Assembly: GCA_946902985.2 (NCBI GenBank)
Contig: OX336389.2
Span: forward strand, 1,007,283,441-1,007,347,440
Reading direction: 5' to 3'
Length of the DNA stretch: 64,000 nucleotides
Source: Meconema thalassinum
Taxonomy: Eukaryota; Arthropoda; Insecta; Orthoptera; Tettigoniidae
A model generated the notes under the pieces. That model searched no databases, was not told where the DNA came from, and saw only the letters and a list, made by a program, of their open reading frames with translations. Below, in pieces: positions 11,090 through 21,299 of the stretch (position 1 is the first letter of the stretch; each line of letters starts with the position of its first letter). The translations under genes were made by a program, and so were the position numbers.

Positions 11090-11480
11090 TGGCTAAAACA
11101 ATATTTATATAACCGTTGCATTATGTGAATATGTTTTAAAAGAGGTAAATGCCCAAAAGGCCTGGGCAGTTATGGGTTTTGGGCATTTATCCTGGGCATT
11201 TGCCCCGACTTATAAATGCCTAGACATTTTACATCACTAGTCATCGCACAGGTGTTCACTTGGTCACTAGCTTCCACCTGAAGTTGATTCAACACAGGGT
11301 ATATTACAGTGGAAAAGATCCATAGGTTGAAATGGTTTGGCTGATGACCTTGTAGTTATGTTGCCAGATGCTTCCAACATGAGGGTATGTTTCCCTAAAA
11401 TTTGGTAGGGATCCGATGATTAGTTAAGTCTCAATGTCTCGTGTGTCTATGACATGGAATTAACAAACAAAGAAACCCTA
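11090..11480. other. No gene seen; short inverted GGGCATTT repeats
   Basis: Around 11145-11225 the motif GGGCATTT and its complement AAATGCCC occur several times (AAATGCCCAAAAGG, TTTGGGCATTTATCC, TGGGCATTTGCCCC). This could be the remnant end of an unidentified element. Nothing else is recognisable. Confidence 0.3.
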
Positions 11481-11489
11481 CTCTAAGCT

Positions 11490-12452
11490 ATTACCACTCC
11501 ATTAAATTTACCAAGGAACCCGAAACTGATTGGAAATTAAATGATCTAGACATAACTATCGAACGTAAAGATAACGAACTCTCATTTTCAATCATCCGCA
11601 AATCCACACAATCGTCGCATGTCATTGACTATCATTCGAACCGTCTTAGCACGCACTATTCAATAGTTCATAGGACATACCAATGTCAAAAAATAACTAC
11701 AATAAGGAAATCAGAATAATCAAGCGAATAGCCATAGAAAATAATCTTCCACCCAGTACAATAGATCAAATTGTAGTCAGACATTGCGTGACTCAGCGGT
11801 AACTTTCTCTCCTGCTGTTCCCAAGGTTGCTGGATCGAATCCTGGCACAGTCAGGATTGAGGCTGTGCAAATGTGAGGGAGCAGTGTCAGTAGATTTACT
11901 GGCACGTTAAAGATCCCCTTCGGGGCAAAATTCCGGCACCCCGGTGTCTCAAAAAGCCGCAGTAGTTAAAAGGGACATATAACATTATTATTATGTAGTC
12001 AGACATGGAAATAAAACAACTCGAAAGCCAGACAATAATATCAAATTCGCGAGTTTGAACTACTGTACGTGAGAGCAAATACATACAAAATAACCAATGT
12101 ATTAAAAAAACAAGGCATAAAAATAACATTCGCAACAAACAACACAACCTGCAAGCATCTGCACAACAGTAATTTAAACAAAGAAGACCCGTATTCAAAG
12201 TCAGGGGTATACTCGATAACAGGCCAAGGCACAGGGTGTCGAGCAAATTACATTAACCAAGGTGGTAGAAGAGTGGACATGAGATACAAAGAACACAGAA
12301 ATGTGATAAAATACAGGACACACTCGGCCGTATGCGAACATATGTATGACATGACACAGAGATTCACTAATATTGAAACAGACTTAAAAATCATACATCA
12401 CGAAAGGAAGAACCCTCGATGTAAAGGAAGCAATATAGATACACTCAGCTAA
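11490..12452 (+). pseudogene. Penelope-like element: RT C-terminus and GIY-YIG endonuclease
   Basis: After removing the SINE at 11785-11993, the + strand encodes the C-terminal RT region (FTKEPETDWKLNDLDIT near 11510, then DELSFSIIRKSTQSSHVID). This is followed by a GIY-YIG nuclease region: SKSGVYSI near 12200, ANYINQGGR near 12245, MRYKEHRNVIKY and a His/Cys block ending HSAVCEHMYDMTQRFTN. PLEs use this single-ORF RT plus GIY-YIG architecture. The YIG motif is corrupted (YIN) and stops and shifts are present near 11725 and 12230, so the copy is inactive. Confidence 0.78.
11785..11993 (+). mobile_element. tRNA-derived SINE (family B) nested in the PLE
   Basis: TGTAGTCAGACAT at 11772-11784 is repeated exactly at 11994-12006. 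The head carries an A-box-like TGACTCAGCGGT and a B-box-like GGATCGAATCC. The body has the CTGGCACGTTAAAGATCCCC block and ends in a TTATTATTA tail. Excision rejoins the PLE sequence (GTCAGACATGGAAATAAAAC) in a sensible frame, so the SINE arrived after the PLE. Confidence 0.88.
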
Positions 12453-12460
12453 AACTAACA

Positions 12461-13176
12461 ACCCTAACAATCTAAACTATCACACATTCATGGAGAATTC
12501 ACCTCACTTTACACTACTGGAAAACACCTGTTTAGCTTACGTGTGGTGAGAATGAAAATTGGTCTGTAATAGTTGAAGATGTCCAAAATACAGTAACACA
12601 CACCATATTCAGGAAAATGTTCCATTGCGAGAGGAACATACAGTAGATAAGTAGGAATGTGGAAAATGCCCAAGGAGGGGAATGACATAACGAAGTATCA
12701 CCGTGCACAAGGAAATTCTATCCAGTTTAGTGTAGCCAGTGTAAGTGGTAGCAGTTGCACAAGAATTGATCTCACATCGCTCAAACAATAAGCTAAGTCA
12801 TATTCAATTCCAAACTGATCATTCACTAACAATCGAATCACACTATAAGCAAACTTGAAGGTCAATAACCACTAACAATATCTTTAAGAAATCACATATT
12901 TTGACAAGCTGTTGGGCAAGTTTATAATAACTGCTGTAACTAAAGAAATGTACATATTGTAAATACCATCACCCACATACTTTTAGGCATAGATTTAATG
13001 ACCTAAGTGTAAATAAGGATCTGATGACAATTGCTTGACGATCGAAACTGGTCATCCAAGTGAATTAATTTATTGTTCTCATGTAAAAAAATCATGTTTA
13101 TAGGGAAGCGCCCATTACAATTGGGTACAATCGTGTTGACTGACTGAAAAACATTAATTTTGATTACTAAGGCAAC
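12461..13176 (+). repeat. PLE terminal repeat (pLTR-like), copy a
   Basis: Non-coding sequence following the GIY-YIG region shares diverged blocks with 13736-14278 plus 17752-17965: GATTGGTCTTTAGCAATAG-like text near 12555, GTAACTAAA near 12938, and GGATCTGATGA followed by GTCATCC near 13018-13055. In PLEs such repeats lie on both sides of the ORF in head-to-tail copies. The match is weak and interrupted, so extents are approximate. Confidence 0.5.
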
Positions 13177-13187
13177 ACTGAAAAATG

Positions 13188-13381
13188 AAAAGAAAGGAAG
13201 TTTCTAGTTTTGCATGACCGTCAATTTCACAATCATGAGCCACGGAACCTCCGTTTTACGTGGAATCCGAACTACAGAACATGACATTTCACTTTGAAAA
13301 TCTCACATGCATTGGCCGGGAATCGAACCCGGTCCGCCGTGGTGAGAGACCAGCTTGACCGCTGCGCCACCATGCCCCGTG
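13188..13381 (-). mobile_element. tRNA-derived SINE (family C) nested in the PLE
   Basis: ACTGAAAAATG at 13177-13187 is repeated at 13382-13392. Read on the minus strand the head has A box TGGCGCAGCGGTC and B box GGTTCGATTCC, then CATGTGAGATTTTCAAAG, and a body ending TGCAAAACTAG. A diverged + strand copy lies at about 60618-60785. It looks like a tRNA pseudogene-derived SINE, not a tRNA gene, because of the target duplication and the non-tRNA body. Confidence 0.88.
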
Positions 13382-13392
13382 ACTGAAAAATG

Positions 13393-13735
13393 GCTTCCAA
13401 CACTGTAAAGAAATTGACTTGCTAGACAAAGGTTTGAAATATAATTCCATGGACAGGCACACAACTCATAATATCAAACAGTTGATAGCGGATACAGAAA
13501 GAGCCTGCAATAAGTTATCAGAACAAGCAAAAGAAATAATAAAAAATATAGCCTCCGACTAAGCCAGGAGAATCATTAAGTGTGAAAGTAACAGTAGTCA
13601 TAAACTCACTATAACACAAGGAAATCTGCCATAGTCAGGAAGTAAATGAACAAGACCTAATTCTAACAAAGGCAGATAAAGACAACTCCACTGTAGTTAT
13701 GGATAAAATGGAATATACGATACACTAGACCTGTT
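13393..13735 (+). pseudogene. PLE ORF 5' fragment
   Basis: The + strand reads FQHCKEIDLLDKGLKYN and HTTHNIKQLIADTERAC from 13395, then a piece reading TKADKD and STVVMD in shifted frames near 13670-13705. This matches the start of Penelope-like ORFs (LLEKGLKY and KADK-VVxxD blocks upstream of the RT). Coding similarity stops near 13735 and the RT itself is missing, so this is an internally deleted copy lying downstream of the 3' half at 11490-12452. Confidence 0.65.
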
Positions 13736-14278
13736 GCACTTATAGAGGACTTCTTAGTTTATGTGGGGCGGGGAAAAGATTGGTCTTTAGCAATAGTTGA
13801 GATTGTCCTGATCCGTTAGCATACATGGTAATTATAAGCTAGGACCTTAGCCAGTTCAAGACATATGGTAAATAAACCAAGGAAGTTTCCATATACAATG
13901 ATAGATGATGTGGATATCACTCAGACGTGCAATCAGTATTACAATCCACAGATTAACAAATAGATAGCACCATAATAGTTGAATGCGGTATTAACAAAGG
14001 TTGCAATATCCAATCTAAGGGTTGTGGTGTGTGACAATTGACACAGTACAGAATTCCAAATACCAGCTAAGTTTATATAACTTGTTTCAAGCATAGTGCA
14101 GTGTATCATTTGTGTATTAACTACATTAACAAACTAACCACATTATAATTGACCACCAGTTAAATAGGAACGTAAAATAGAAACAGACACAACAAAATAG
14201 TGTTGACAACATTCATACCTGAGGTTCTGCACAATGAATCGATAAATCACAGGTTAAGATAATAAAACTATATTAATA
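13736..14278 (+). repeat. PLE terminal repeat (pLTR-like), copy b, split by the RTE
   Basis: This diverged copy of 12461-13176 continues beyond the RTE insertion at 17752-17965, where GGATCTGATGATGATAGC and GTCATCCATTAAAT resemble 13018-13065. The RTE target duplication ATAGTGCAACA separates the halves. Confidence 0.45.
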
Positions 14279-14638
14279 ATAGTGCAACACCACGAACCTA
14301 CTACGTTGTCGTAGCAGGCGGAGAGGTGATACTCCGACGTGGCGCGTCCCAGGTGGCGGATAGGGGGGTCCTCACCGGTTTGCCGGCGGACTTGAGCGAA
14401 ATAAAATAGCTCTCGCGGACCAAACACACAAAATCCAATAGTGTCTGTTCTGGTATCCAGCGATTATTGGTCAGCGTCTGTTCACCTAGTTGGTGCGGCT
14501 GTGAAATATGTCTTGATCTCGACAATCAAGTCAGCAATCATCGTGATCTTTCTTTAAGATCGCCACAACCACCTTCAACTTGAAGTAATCATGATGGAAC
14601 AAAAGGAATGAAATCCGCTACCCCAGGCCCCAGTCACC

Positions 14639-15523
14639 GTGCTGGACTTTCCTGGTCATTGGATTCTGGGGGACCAGGAACATCATGAGGAGAAGAATCG
14701 GAGCTTCTCAAAATCTCTACACAAACACTACATTGGCACTCTCAATGTTAATGCTCTCTTCAAACTTGGAAAACTAAAACAACTCACAGACATGTTTGAA
14801 AAATTTCAAATAAAAATTCTTGCGATTCAAGAGACTCGTTTTCAAGATGAAAATCATTTCAACACAGAAAATTATAGGATTTATAAAGGTAAACCTGCTG
14901 TCAGAAGAGGTACACCATCATTGTTTGGAACAGGATTTGCAGTACACAAATCAGTCATGGATAACATTATTGACTTTAATTCCATATCAGAAAGGATCTC
15001 CACACTCGCCTTCAAATCGGGTAATAAAGGTTACACGATTATCAATGCACATGCACCTACAAATGAGCATAATAGAAAGAAACCACAAGAAGTTCAAGAC
15101 TTCTGGGAAGACATGGAAGAAGTAACAAACAATATACCAGAAAGGCATGTTAAAATTTTAATGGGAGACTTTAACGCGCAATTAGGTAAGGAGAGAAAAT
15201 ACAGACGAATCACCGGCCCTCATTCAGCACACTATCGCACAAACAAAAATGGGGAACACCTCATAAAATATTGTCAAAATTTTAACCTCAAAATTATGTC
15301 GACACAATTTCAAAAGCCAAGACGAAAACTTACAACATGGAAAGCACCCAACACCGTATGGGGAGAATTCCAGATTGATCATGTGGCCATTTCTAACAAA
15401 AATACGCAGGAAATTTTAAATGTCAGAACGCGTAAAGGGTTCTTCGAGTCTGACCATTATTTGTTACAAGTCAAGATTAGACCAATCCCAAGACAGAAAA
15501 AGACAACAAAAAACAAAATGTGA
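14639..15523 (+). CDS. RTE endonuclease (APE type)
   Basis: Residues about 31-285 form an AP-like endonuclease that nicks the target to prime reverse transcription. Visible landmarks are IGTLNVNAL, AIQETRF, INAHAPT, GDFNAQLG, FQIDHVAI and ESDHYLL. The frame is uninterrupted to a TGA at 15521-15523. The initiator is unclear: the frame is open from GTG at 14639, and no good ATG precedes the domain. The next ORF continues the same polypeptide in the -1 frame, and in most RTE elements endonuclease and RT form one protein. A slippery heptamer A-AAA-AAC lies in frame at 15508-15514. Confidence 0.85.
   Translation: MLDFPGHWILGDQEHHEEKNRSFSKSLHKHYIGTLNVNALFKLGKLKQLTDMFEKFQIKILAIQETRFQDENHFNTENYRIYKGKPAVRRGTPSLFGTGFAVHKSVMDNIIDFNSISERISTLAFKSGNKGYTIINAHAPTNEHNRKKPQEVQDFWEDMEEVTNNIPERHVKILMGDFNAQLGKERKYRRITGPHSAHYRTNKNGEHLIKYCQNFNLKIMSTQFQKPRRKLTTWKAPNTVWGEFQIDHVAISNKNTQEILNVRTRKGFFESDHYLLQVKIRPIPRQKKTTKNKM
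15508..15514 (+). promoter_or_regulatory. Candidate -1 ribosomal frameshift site
   Basis: The heptamer AAAAAAC is positioned as A_AAA_AAC in the endonuclease frame, three codons before its stop at 15521. A -1 slip at this site enters the RT frame and bypasses the TGA. An ordinary single-base mutation in an A-rich tract gives the same picture, and no strong downstream stem-loop was found by eye. Confidence 0.4.
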
Positions 15524-17664
15524 AGCCTGATCCAGAATATTTGAAGATAAAAAGGGACAAAATCATTGAAGAAATTAATAGGCATCCAACAGACACTTGG
15601 ACAGATCTTGCGACCACAGTTCAAAAGGCAATGCGTTGGGCACAACCTCCTAGAAAACGAAAACATAGGTGGTGGAACGTAATTTGTGATCAAGCCACTG
15701 AGAGAAGAACACAGGCATGGATGAAGTTCTGCAGTAACATAACATCCGAAACATGGAAGGAATTTCACGAAGTTCAAAAACAATCATCAAAGGAAATCAG
15801 AAGAGAAAAACGAGCGTACGACAACAACAGGCTAAAAGAAATGGAAGAAGATTTTAAGAGAAATAACACAAAAAATTTTTACAGAACATTCAAAGAAAAT
15901 ATTAGGGGTTATCAGCCGCCTAGCCTCTGCTTTCGAAGAACAGATGGGTCCCTGGAAACGAACACGAAAGAAAACTGTACAATTCTCAAACAATATTTTA
16001 ATAATCTTCTCAATTGTACAGAACCCACGGAGAAATTGACCTTCCAAAAAACCACATTCAATCCCGATTCTACTCCACCTACAATAGAGGAGATAGAGGA
16101 GATCATACAACAAATGAAAAATAACAGAGCGGCAGGAGAAGATGGCATTATTGCTGAAGTATGGAAGCTTCAAGATAAAAACATCACCAAAACAATTCAT
16201 AAGATCATCACAGACATTTGGATCACAGAGAAAATGCCAGAGGAATGGAAATGTGCTTTGATCCACCCATTACATAAAAAGGGTGATAAGTCAGATCCAA
16301 ATAATTACAGAGGGATTTCTCTAGTGCCAGTCGCTTACAAAATATTCTCTGAAGTGTTATTGAACAGACTAGAACCACAAGCAGATCCACAAATAGGAGA
16401 ATACCAGGCAGGCTTCAGAAAAGGGAGATCATGCATCGAACAGATCTGGAACTTGAGAACACTACTGAAAGTCAGACAGACAAAAAACACTGTAGTTACC
16501 TTTGTGGACTTTAAAAAAGCATACGACAGCATTGATAGACAAAAACTATTTGCAGTACTGGAAGAATATGGCATTGCCAAAAAAAACAGGGCACTTATAC
16601 AACTATCGCTCTCGGACACCACCTCTAAAGTTAAGTTCATGGGTGAAATTTCAGAACCCTTTCATATACGCACAGGTGTCAAACAAGGAGACGGCCTCTC
16701 ACCAATCTTGTTCAACATGGTCTTAGACAAAATTGTTAAGCAGTGGGAGGAACAAGTTAAAGGAATACAGCTAGGAAGAACCCGTGAAACAAAAACAATC
16801 ATAAAATGTCTGGCATTTGCAGATGACGTAACCTTACTCAGCAATAACACACAGGAGGCAAAGGAAGCACTGGAACGATTACATAAAATAGCTGCTAAAA
16901 CAGGTTTACAGATATCTTATGAGAAGACCCAATACATGGAACGACACACCAACAATGTACAAACCATGCATACCATATATGGATCCATACAAAGAGTTGA
17001 AAAATTTAAGTACTTAGGAGAATATATACAAATAGGAGGATCAAACAAGATGTCTAACATAGAACGAACGGAAAAACTCCAGAAAGCATACAAACTTACA
17101 TGGTCACATTATAATAAGAAAAGCATATCAAGACAGGCCAAACTTAGACACTACAAAACAGTTGTATTACCAGAAGCATTGTATGCGTCAGAAACGACCA
17201 CAATTGGAGCGTCTGGCATCACAGAAACAGAAAAAATTGAACGTAAAATTCTGAGGAAAATATTTGGAGCAGTACACAGAGATGGGATATGGATGAAAAG
17301 ACCTACCAAAGAGCTATATGAACACACAGACAGACTCACAGATATCATTAGAAAACGCAGACTAACTTTCTACGGGCACATACAGAGAATGAACAATAAA
17401 CGACTTACAAAGAAAATCTTCGATGTAGTAAACAGTTCAAAAAGGAAAACAAATTGGTATCATGAAATAGAAGACGATTTAAAGCAATTAGGGATCAAAA
17501 AGCAAATGATAGAAGACAGAGAAAAATTCAGAAACAAAATTAAGAACGCCAAATCTTTAGTAAGTGAAAGGAAGAAGATAGGAACATTGTGGATGGAACA
17601 AAGGAAGCAGGAGCACAGTCAAAGGATGAAGAGATTTTGGGAAGAGAAGAAGGGAAAGAAGTGA
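15520..17664 (+). CDS. RTE reverse transcriptase, intact 714-residue frame
   Basis: An uninterrupted frame encodes the linker, the RT fingers and palm, and the C-terminal region. RT landmarks are HPLHKKGDKSDPNNYRGIS (about residue 246), YQAGFRKGRSC, FVDFKKAYDS (motif A), GVKQGDGLSP (motif B) and FADDVTLL (catalytic motif C). The C-terminal part has TVVLPEALYASET and RRLTFYGHIQRM, typical of RTE elements. The first codon listed is GTG; the frame is actually open upstream into the endonuclease ORF, so it is probably expressed as a fusion. The absence of stops across 2.1 kb suggests a young or recently active copy. Confidence 0.88.
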   Translation: MKPDPEYLKIKRDKIIEEINRHPTDTWTDLATTVQKAMRWAQPPRKRKHRWWNVICDQATERRTQAWMKFCSNITSETWKEFHEVQKQSSKEIRREKRAYDNNRLKEMEEDFKRNNTKNFYRTFKENIRGYQPPSLCFRRTDGSLETNTKENCTILKQYFNNLLNCTEPTEKLTFQKTTFNPDSTPPTIEEIEEIIQQMKNNRAAGEDGIIAEVWKLQDKNITKTIHKIITDIWITEKMPEEWKCALIHPLHKKGDKSDPNNYRGISLVPVAYKIFSEVLLNRLEPQADPQIGEYQAGFRKGRSCIEQIWNLRTLLKVRQTKNTVVTFVDFKKAYDSIDRQKLFAVLEEYGIAKKNRALIQLSLSDTTSKVKFMGEISEPFHIRTGVKQGDGLSPILFNMVLDKIVKQWEEQVKGIQLGRTRETKTIIKCLAFADDVTLLSNNTQEAKEALERLHKIAAKTGLQISYEKTQYMERHTNNVQTMHTIYGSIQRVEKFKYLGEYIQIGGSNKMSNIERTEKLQKAYKLTWSHYNKKSISRQAKLRHYKTVVLPEALYASETTTIGASGITETEKIERKILRKIFGAVHRDGIWMKRPTKELYEHTDRLTDIIRKRRLTFYGHIQRMNNKRLTKKIFDVVNSSKRKTNWYHEIEDDLKQLGIKKQMIEDREKFRNKIKNAKSLVSERKKIGTLWMEQRKQEHSQRMKRFWEEKKGKK

Positions 17665-17751
17665 AAATTGTGACATCATGAGATACTTAAGTTCAAACAC
17701 TGTCCATAAGGGCAACAATGATGTAATAATAATAATAATAATAGTGCAACA

Positions 17752-18153
17752 ATAAAGAAGTACTTTGGACAAACTGAGCAGTAATATCTGTAACTAAGAC
17801 TGACTGTTTACACAAGTTATAATGTACTTTTGTATTTTAAAGATTGGAAATATATTTGTACTTACGTGTAATACGTAACCACTGTACTTTATCTAGGCCT
17901 AGGTGCACAGGATCTGATGATGATAGCATGACGCTAGAAGCATGTCATCCATTAAATCAGGCCTGTCCAGCCATGCCTCGGCTTGCCACAAGACTCGCTC
18001 CATGGCAGACTAAGCCCCGCTCTTACCCACCCCACCACCACTCCCACCAGCTTCTCCTCGCACTACCTTCTCTTGCTAGAGAGGAGAAGATGGACTTGCC
18101 CCCTTCGTTATGACTCAATTTTAAAGGACAGGTTTTATCATATTAACGGTGAT
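17752..18153 (+). other. PLE terminal-repeat remainder and gene-free sequence
   Basis: 17752-17965 continues the PLE-like repeat after the RTE. From 17966 a GC-richer segment (CAGCCATGCC, ACCCCACCACCAC) has a faint parallel at 31795-31960, which also has AGCCATGCCTTGAC. No gene is supported. Confidence 0.4.
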
Positions 18154-18165
18154 ATTAGCAGTTTC

Positions 18166-21100
18166 CCACAAGTCCAACCCCTCCTCCACGTGGTGGGAGA
18201 CGGGCAACGGCATGAAGTAGGGGATTGCCTGTAGGGGTGAAGTACAGTGGGGACTTCGTGTGCCCCAGGACCGCTACGGTAGCTGTGAAGGCCCTATAGG
18301 AACCCTGAAAAGTGACGGCTGACGGGGCTCTGGTGAAGCTACGATAGGCCTAGCAAGCCAGTAGTGGATATTATATTTGCTTTCAAAACAGGAACAGGCC
18401 TCGGAAAGGACGGATGCAAACGACGACGACCCGGATATGTTAATGGACTACGAGTTGGCACGTTAAACATTCAAACACTGACAGGAAATGTGGAGGATAT
18501 TGTAGATGTGATGGAGAGAAGAAAGCTGGATGTACTGGGCTTGGCAGAAACAAGATGGAAAGGGGGAGGTCGCAGAGAACTGAGGAAAGGGTACCGGTTG
18601 TACTGGAGTGGGAACAGTGAAGGAAGGAGCTGCGGAGTAGGAGTAGTTGTGAGAGATGGAACGAAGGAAGAGATAAAGGGAATAAATGACAGGATCATGA
18701 AGATCAGAATAACTGTAAAGGGAAGAAGCCTAGAGATAGCCTAGGTATATGCCCCTCAAGTTGGATGTGCAGCTCAAGAGAAGGAAGACTTTGAGGAGGA
18801 GCTACAACAGCAGTTGAATGGTCAGAGCATCATTGTCATGGGAGATTTGAATGCACATGTAGGAAGTGAAAGGCAAGGATATGAAAATGTAATGGCAGCA
18901 GGAATGAAGAAGGGAGAAAGTTGCTGGATTTTTGCAAGAGGAACGGTTTAGTTGTAGGCAACTCCTGGTTCCAGAAGAAAGAAAGCCACAAGGTAACGTG
19001 GTACAGCAGTGATTTAACAAAGAAATCTTTGGTAGATTACATGCTGTACAACTGGGAAATGAAGAGAAGTGTCAGAGATATAAAGGTAATACCATCAGAG
19101 GCCTTAGATAGCGACCACAGAATACTAGTAATGAACCTGGGAGTTGTTAAGGATAGCAAGAGGACAGAGTACCAGGAAAGGAGAATCAAAGTATGGAAAC
19201 TGAAGGAAAAGGAAGTCAAGGAAGAATTCCAGAAGATAATAGGGGAAAGGATGCCAACAGACAATCCTAAAACAGGGGAAGAGGAATGGAAGCAATTCAA
19301 AAATACAATGGTGGAAGCTGCAGTGGCAGTATGTGGAAGAACAAACAACAGAAAGCAATGTAAAGAGACACCATGGTGGAATGAGAGTAAAAGATGCTGT
19401 GGGAAGGAAGAACAAGGCTTTCAGAGTGTGGTTCCAGGAAAGAACTGATCTAGCAAGGGAAGCTTATAAGAAGAAAGAAGCAAACTAGATTGTCGCAGAG
19501 GAGAGGAAGAAGTTGATGGTAAAGTGGACAGAGATGATGGAGGAAGACAGCAGAGGAAATAAGAAAGTACTTTATGGGATGTTCAAAAGTAAGAGAAGAG
19601 GTCTGGAGAGGATGTGGTAATGGTGGACATAAACGGAAATGAGGTACACAACAAAGAGACACTCAAGCCAGTGTGGAATGAGTACTTTGAGGATTTGCTG
19701 AATCCATATGGTCATAGGGAGGAAGACAACATATTGGAAGATGGAGAAGACAACACAGGAATAGAAAAGGACCTGACTTGGAGAGAACTGGAAATGGCCA
19801 TAGACAAGATGAAAGGAGGAAGGGCTTCAGGTGTGGACGAAGTGAGTGTTGAAGTGGTGAAGGCAGCAGGGTAGGTTGGGAAACAGTGGCTGTACCGTGT
19901 GATGAGGGTGGTATGGAAGGAGAAAAAGACCCCAGAAGATTAGAAGAAAGGATTAATTGTCCCAATATTTAAGAAAGGAAGCAGAAAGGAGTGCAGAAAT
20001 TACAGGGGAGTCACACTCATACCACACTGTGCCAAGATATATGAAAAAGATATTAGAAAGTAGAATACGAGCCATAGTGCAGAGAGAATTGAGAGAGGAG
20101 CCGTATGGATTCAGACCTGGGAGATCAACAGTGGATCTCATATTTTCAGTGAGACAGCTCCAGGAACTCCACTACGAATTTGTAGAGGATCTGTTGATGG
20201 CCTTCCTGGACATCGAAAAGGCCTATGATAGTGTGTGTAGGGAGAAGGTTTGGAAAGCAATGGAAAACATGGGAGTGGGAAAAAGGGACTGTAGGCAGAG
20301 TGAAGGAGATGTATTGTGGAAGTGTGAGTTGTGTGAAAGTTGGAGGGGAAAGAACAGACTGGTTCAGACAAATGAGTGGCCTGAAACAGGGTAGTGCACT
20401 GTCACCCCTTCTCTTTATTGTGGTTATGGACGAGGTAATGACATGGGTAGCAGGAAAGATAGGAGAAGATAAGATGAAAGCAATGGTGTTTGCAGATGAT
20501 CTCATGGTCTGGGGAAACAAGGAGGAGGAAATTCAGGAGCAACTGAAGGCTTGGGAAGAAACAGTGGGAGAGTACGGATGGAAGTTCAACATCAGTAAAT
20601 GTGAGATCCTGTTAACGACCAGGAAAAGGGACAGACCAATGAGTGGGATAACACTTGGAGGTGGACAGTTGAAGAAGGTGGGAAGTCTTAAGTACTTGGG
20701 AAGTATAGTGGAGGAAAATCGGAGAAATGACAAAGAGATTACGGAACATGGCAGACAGGCAGAAGCATTAGGAGCTTAGTGTGGAATAAAGATGTCCCAC
20801 AAGAAAGCAAGGAAGTGTTATACAGAAGCTACTATATCCCGATATTGACCTATGCATCAGAAACTTGGATAATGAAGAAAAGAGACATAAGCAGAATACA
20901 GGCAAGTGAAATTAAGTTCCTACGAAGTAGGATCGGAGTAACAAGAAGAGACTGGGTGAGGAAGGAAAAGGTCAGGGAAATAGTGAAAGAGGAGCCCTTG
21001 CAGGGTAGGATTGAGACATCAAGACTGAGGTGGTATGGACACTTAAAGAGAATGGAAGAGAAGAAGATTCCCAAGAGGATACATGAGATGCAGATGCAGA

Positions 21101-21287
21101 AGAAACGACCATGGGGAAGACCAAGAGATAGATGGCTGAAAGGAGTGTAGGAATGTGTCAAGAAGAGAGGCGAGGACTGGACTAGAGTGACAGCGGAGAG
21201 GTGGTGGGAAGAAAGGACTAAGTGGCAAGGCTTATGTTTCAAACAGACCCAGCCTGGGGCTGGAAACTGTACAAGATGATGATGATG
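18166..21287 (+). mobile_element. RTE-clade LINE, complete but mutated copy
   Basis: ATTAGCAGTTTC at 18154-18165 is repeated at 21288-21299. The 3122-bp element ends in a (GAT)n tail. It belongs to the same subfamily as 23559-26681; they share GCCTAGCAAGCCAGTAGTGGATAT upstream of the ORF and highly similar proteins, though the first ~180 bp of their 5' UTRs differ. Confidence 0.88.
18364..21280 (+). pseudogene. RTE endonuclease-reverse transcriptase, multiply broken
   Basis: The endonuclease starts around 18447 (RVGTLNIQTLTG, LGLAETRWKG), meets a TAG at 18742 within the strand before VYAPQVG, and continues in other frames (GDLNAHVG near 18840, SDHRILV near 19115). The RT shows GGRASGVDEVSVE, YGFRPGRSTVDL, FLDIEKAYDS, GLKQGSALSP and FADDLMVWG across frames. 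The C-terminal parts are at 20779-21150 (ILTYASETWIM) with a TAG in RWLKGV. At least eight stops or shifts are present, so this is the oldest of the three 3.12-kb copies. Confidence 0.85.
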
Positions 21288-21299
21288 ATTAGCAGTTTC

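Larger units (their letters stand above)
14290..17740 (+). mobile_element. RTE-clade LINE, complete, best-preserved copy
   Basis: ATAGTGCAACA at 14279-14289 and 17741-17751 is an 11-bp target duplication. The element is 3451 bp: a GC-rich 5' UTR of about 350 bp containing TGGCGGATAGGGGGG, an endonuclease ORF, an RT ORF, a short 3' UTR and a simple (AAT)n tail rather than poly(A). Simple-repeat tails are characteristic of RTE elements. Its 5' UTR shares a block with the element at 23559, although the proteins belong to different subfamilies. Confidence 0.88.

Noticed and set aside
13311..13378. tRNA gene on the minus strand
   Set aside because: Same reasoning: a perfect 11-bp duplication surrounds a longer SINE and the PLE sequence rejoins without it.
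15457..17772. Long minus-strand ORFs opposite the RTE (for example 15832-16266)
   Set aside because: They are antisense shadows of a highly biased RT coding sequence and lack their own motifs.
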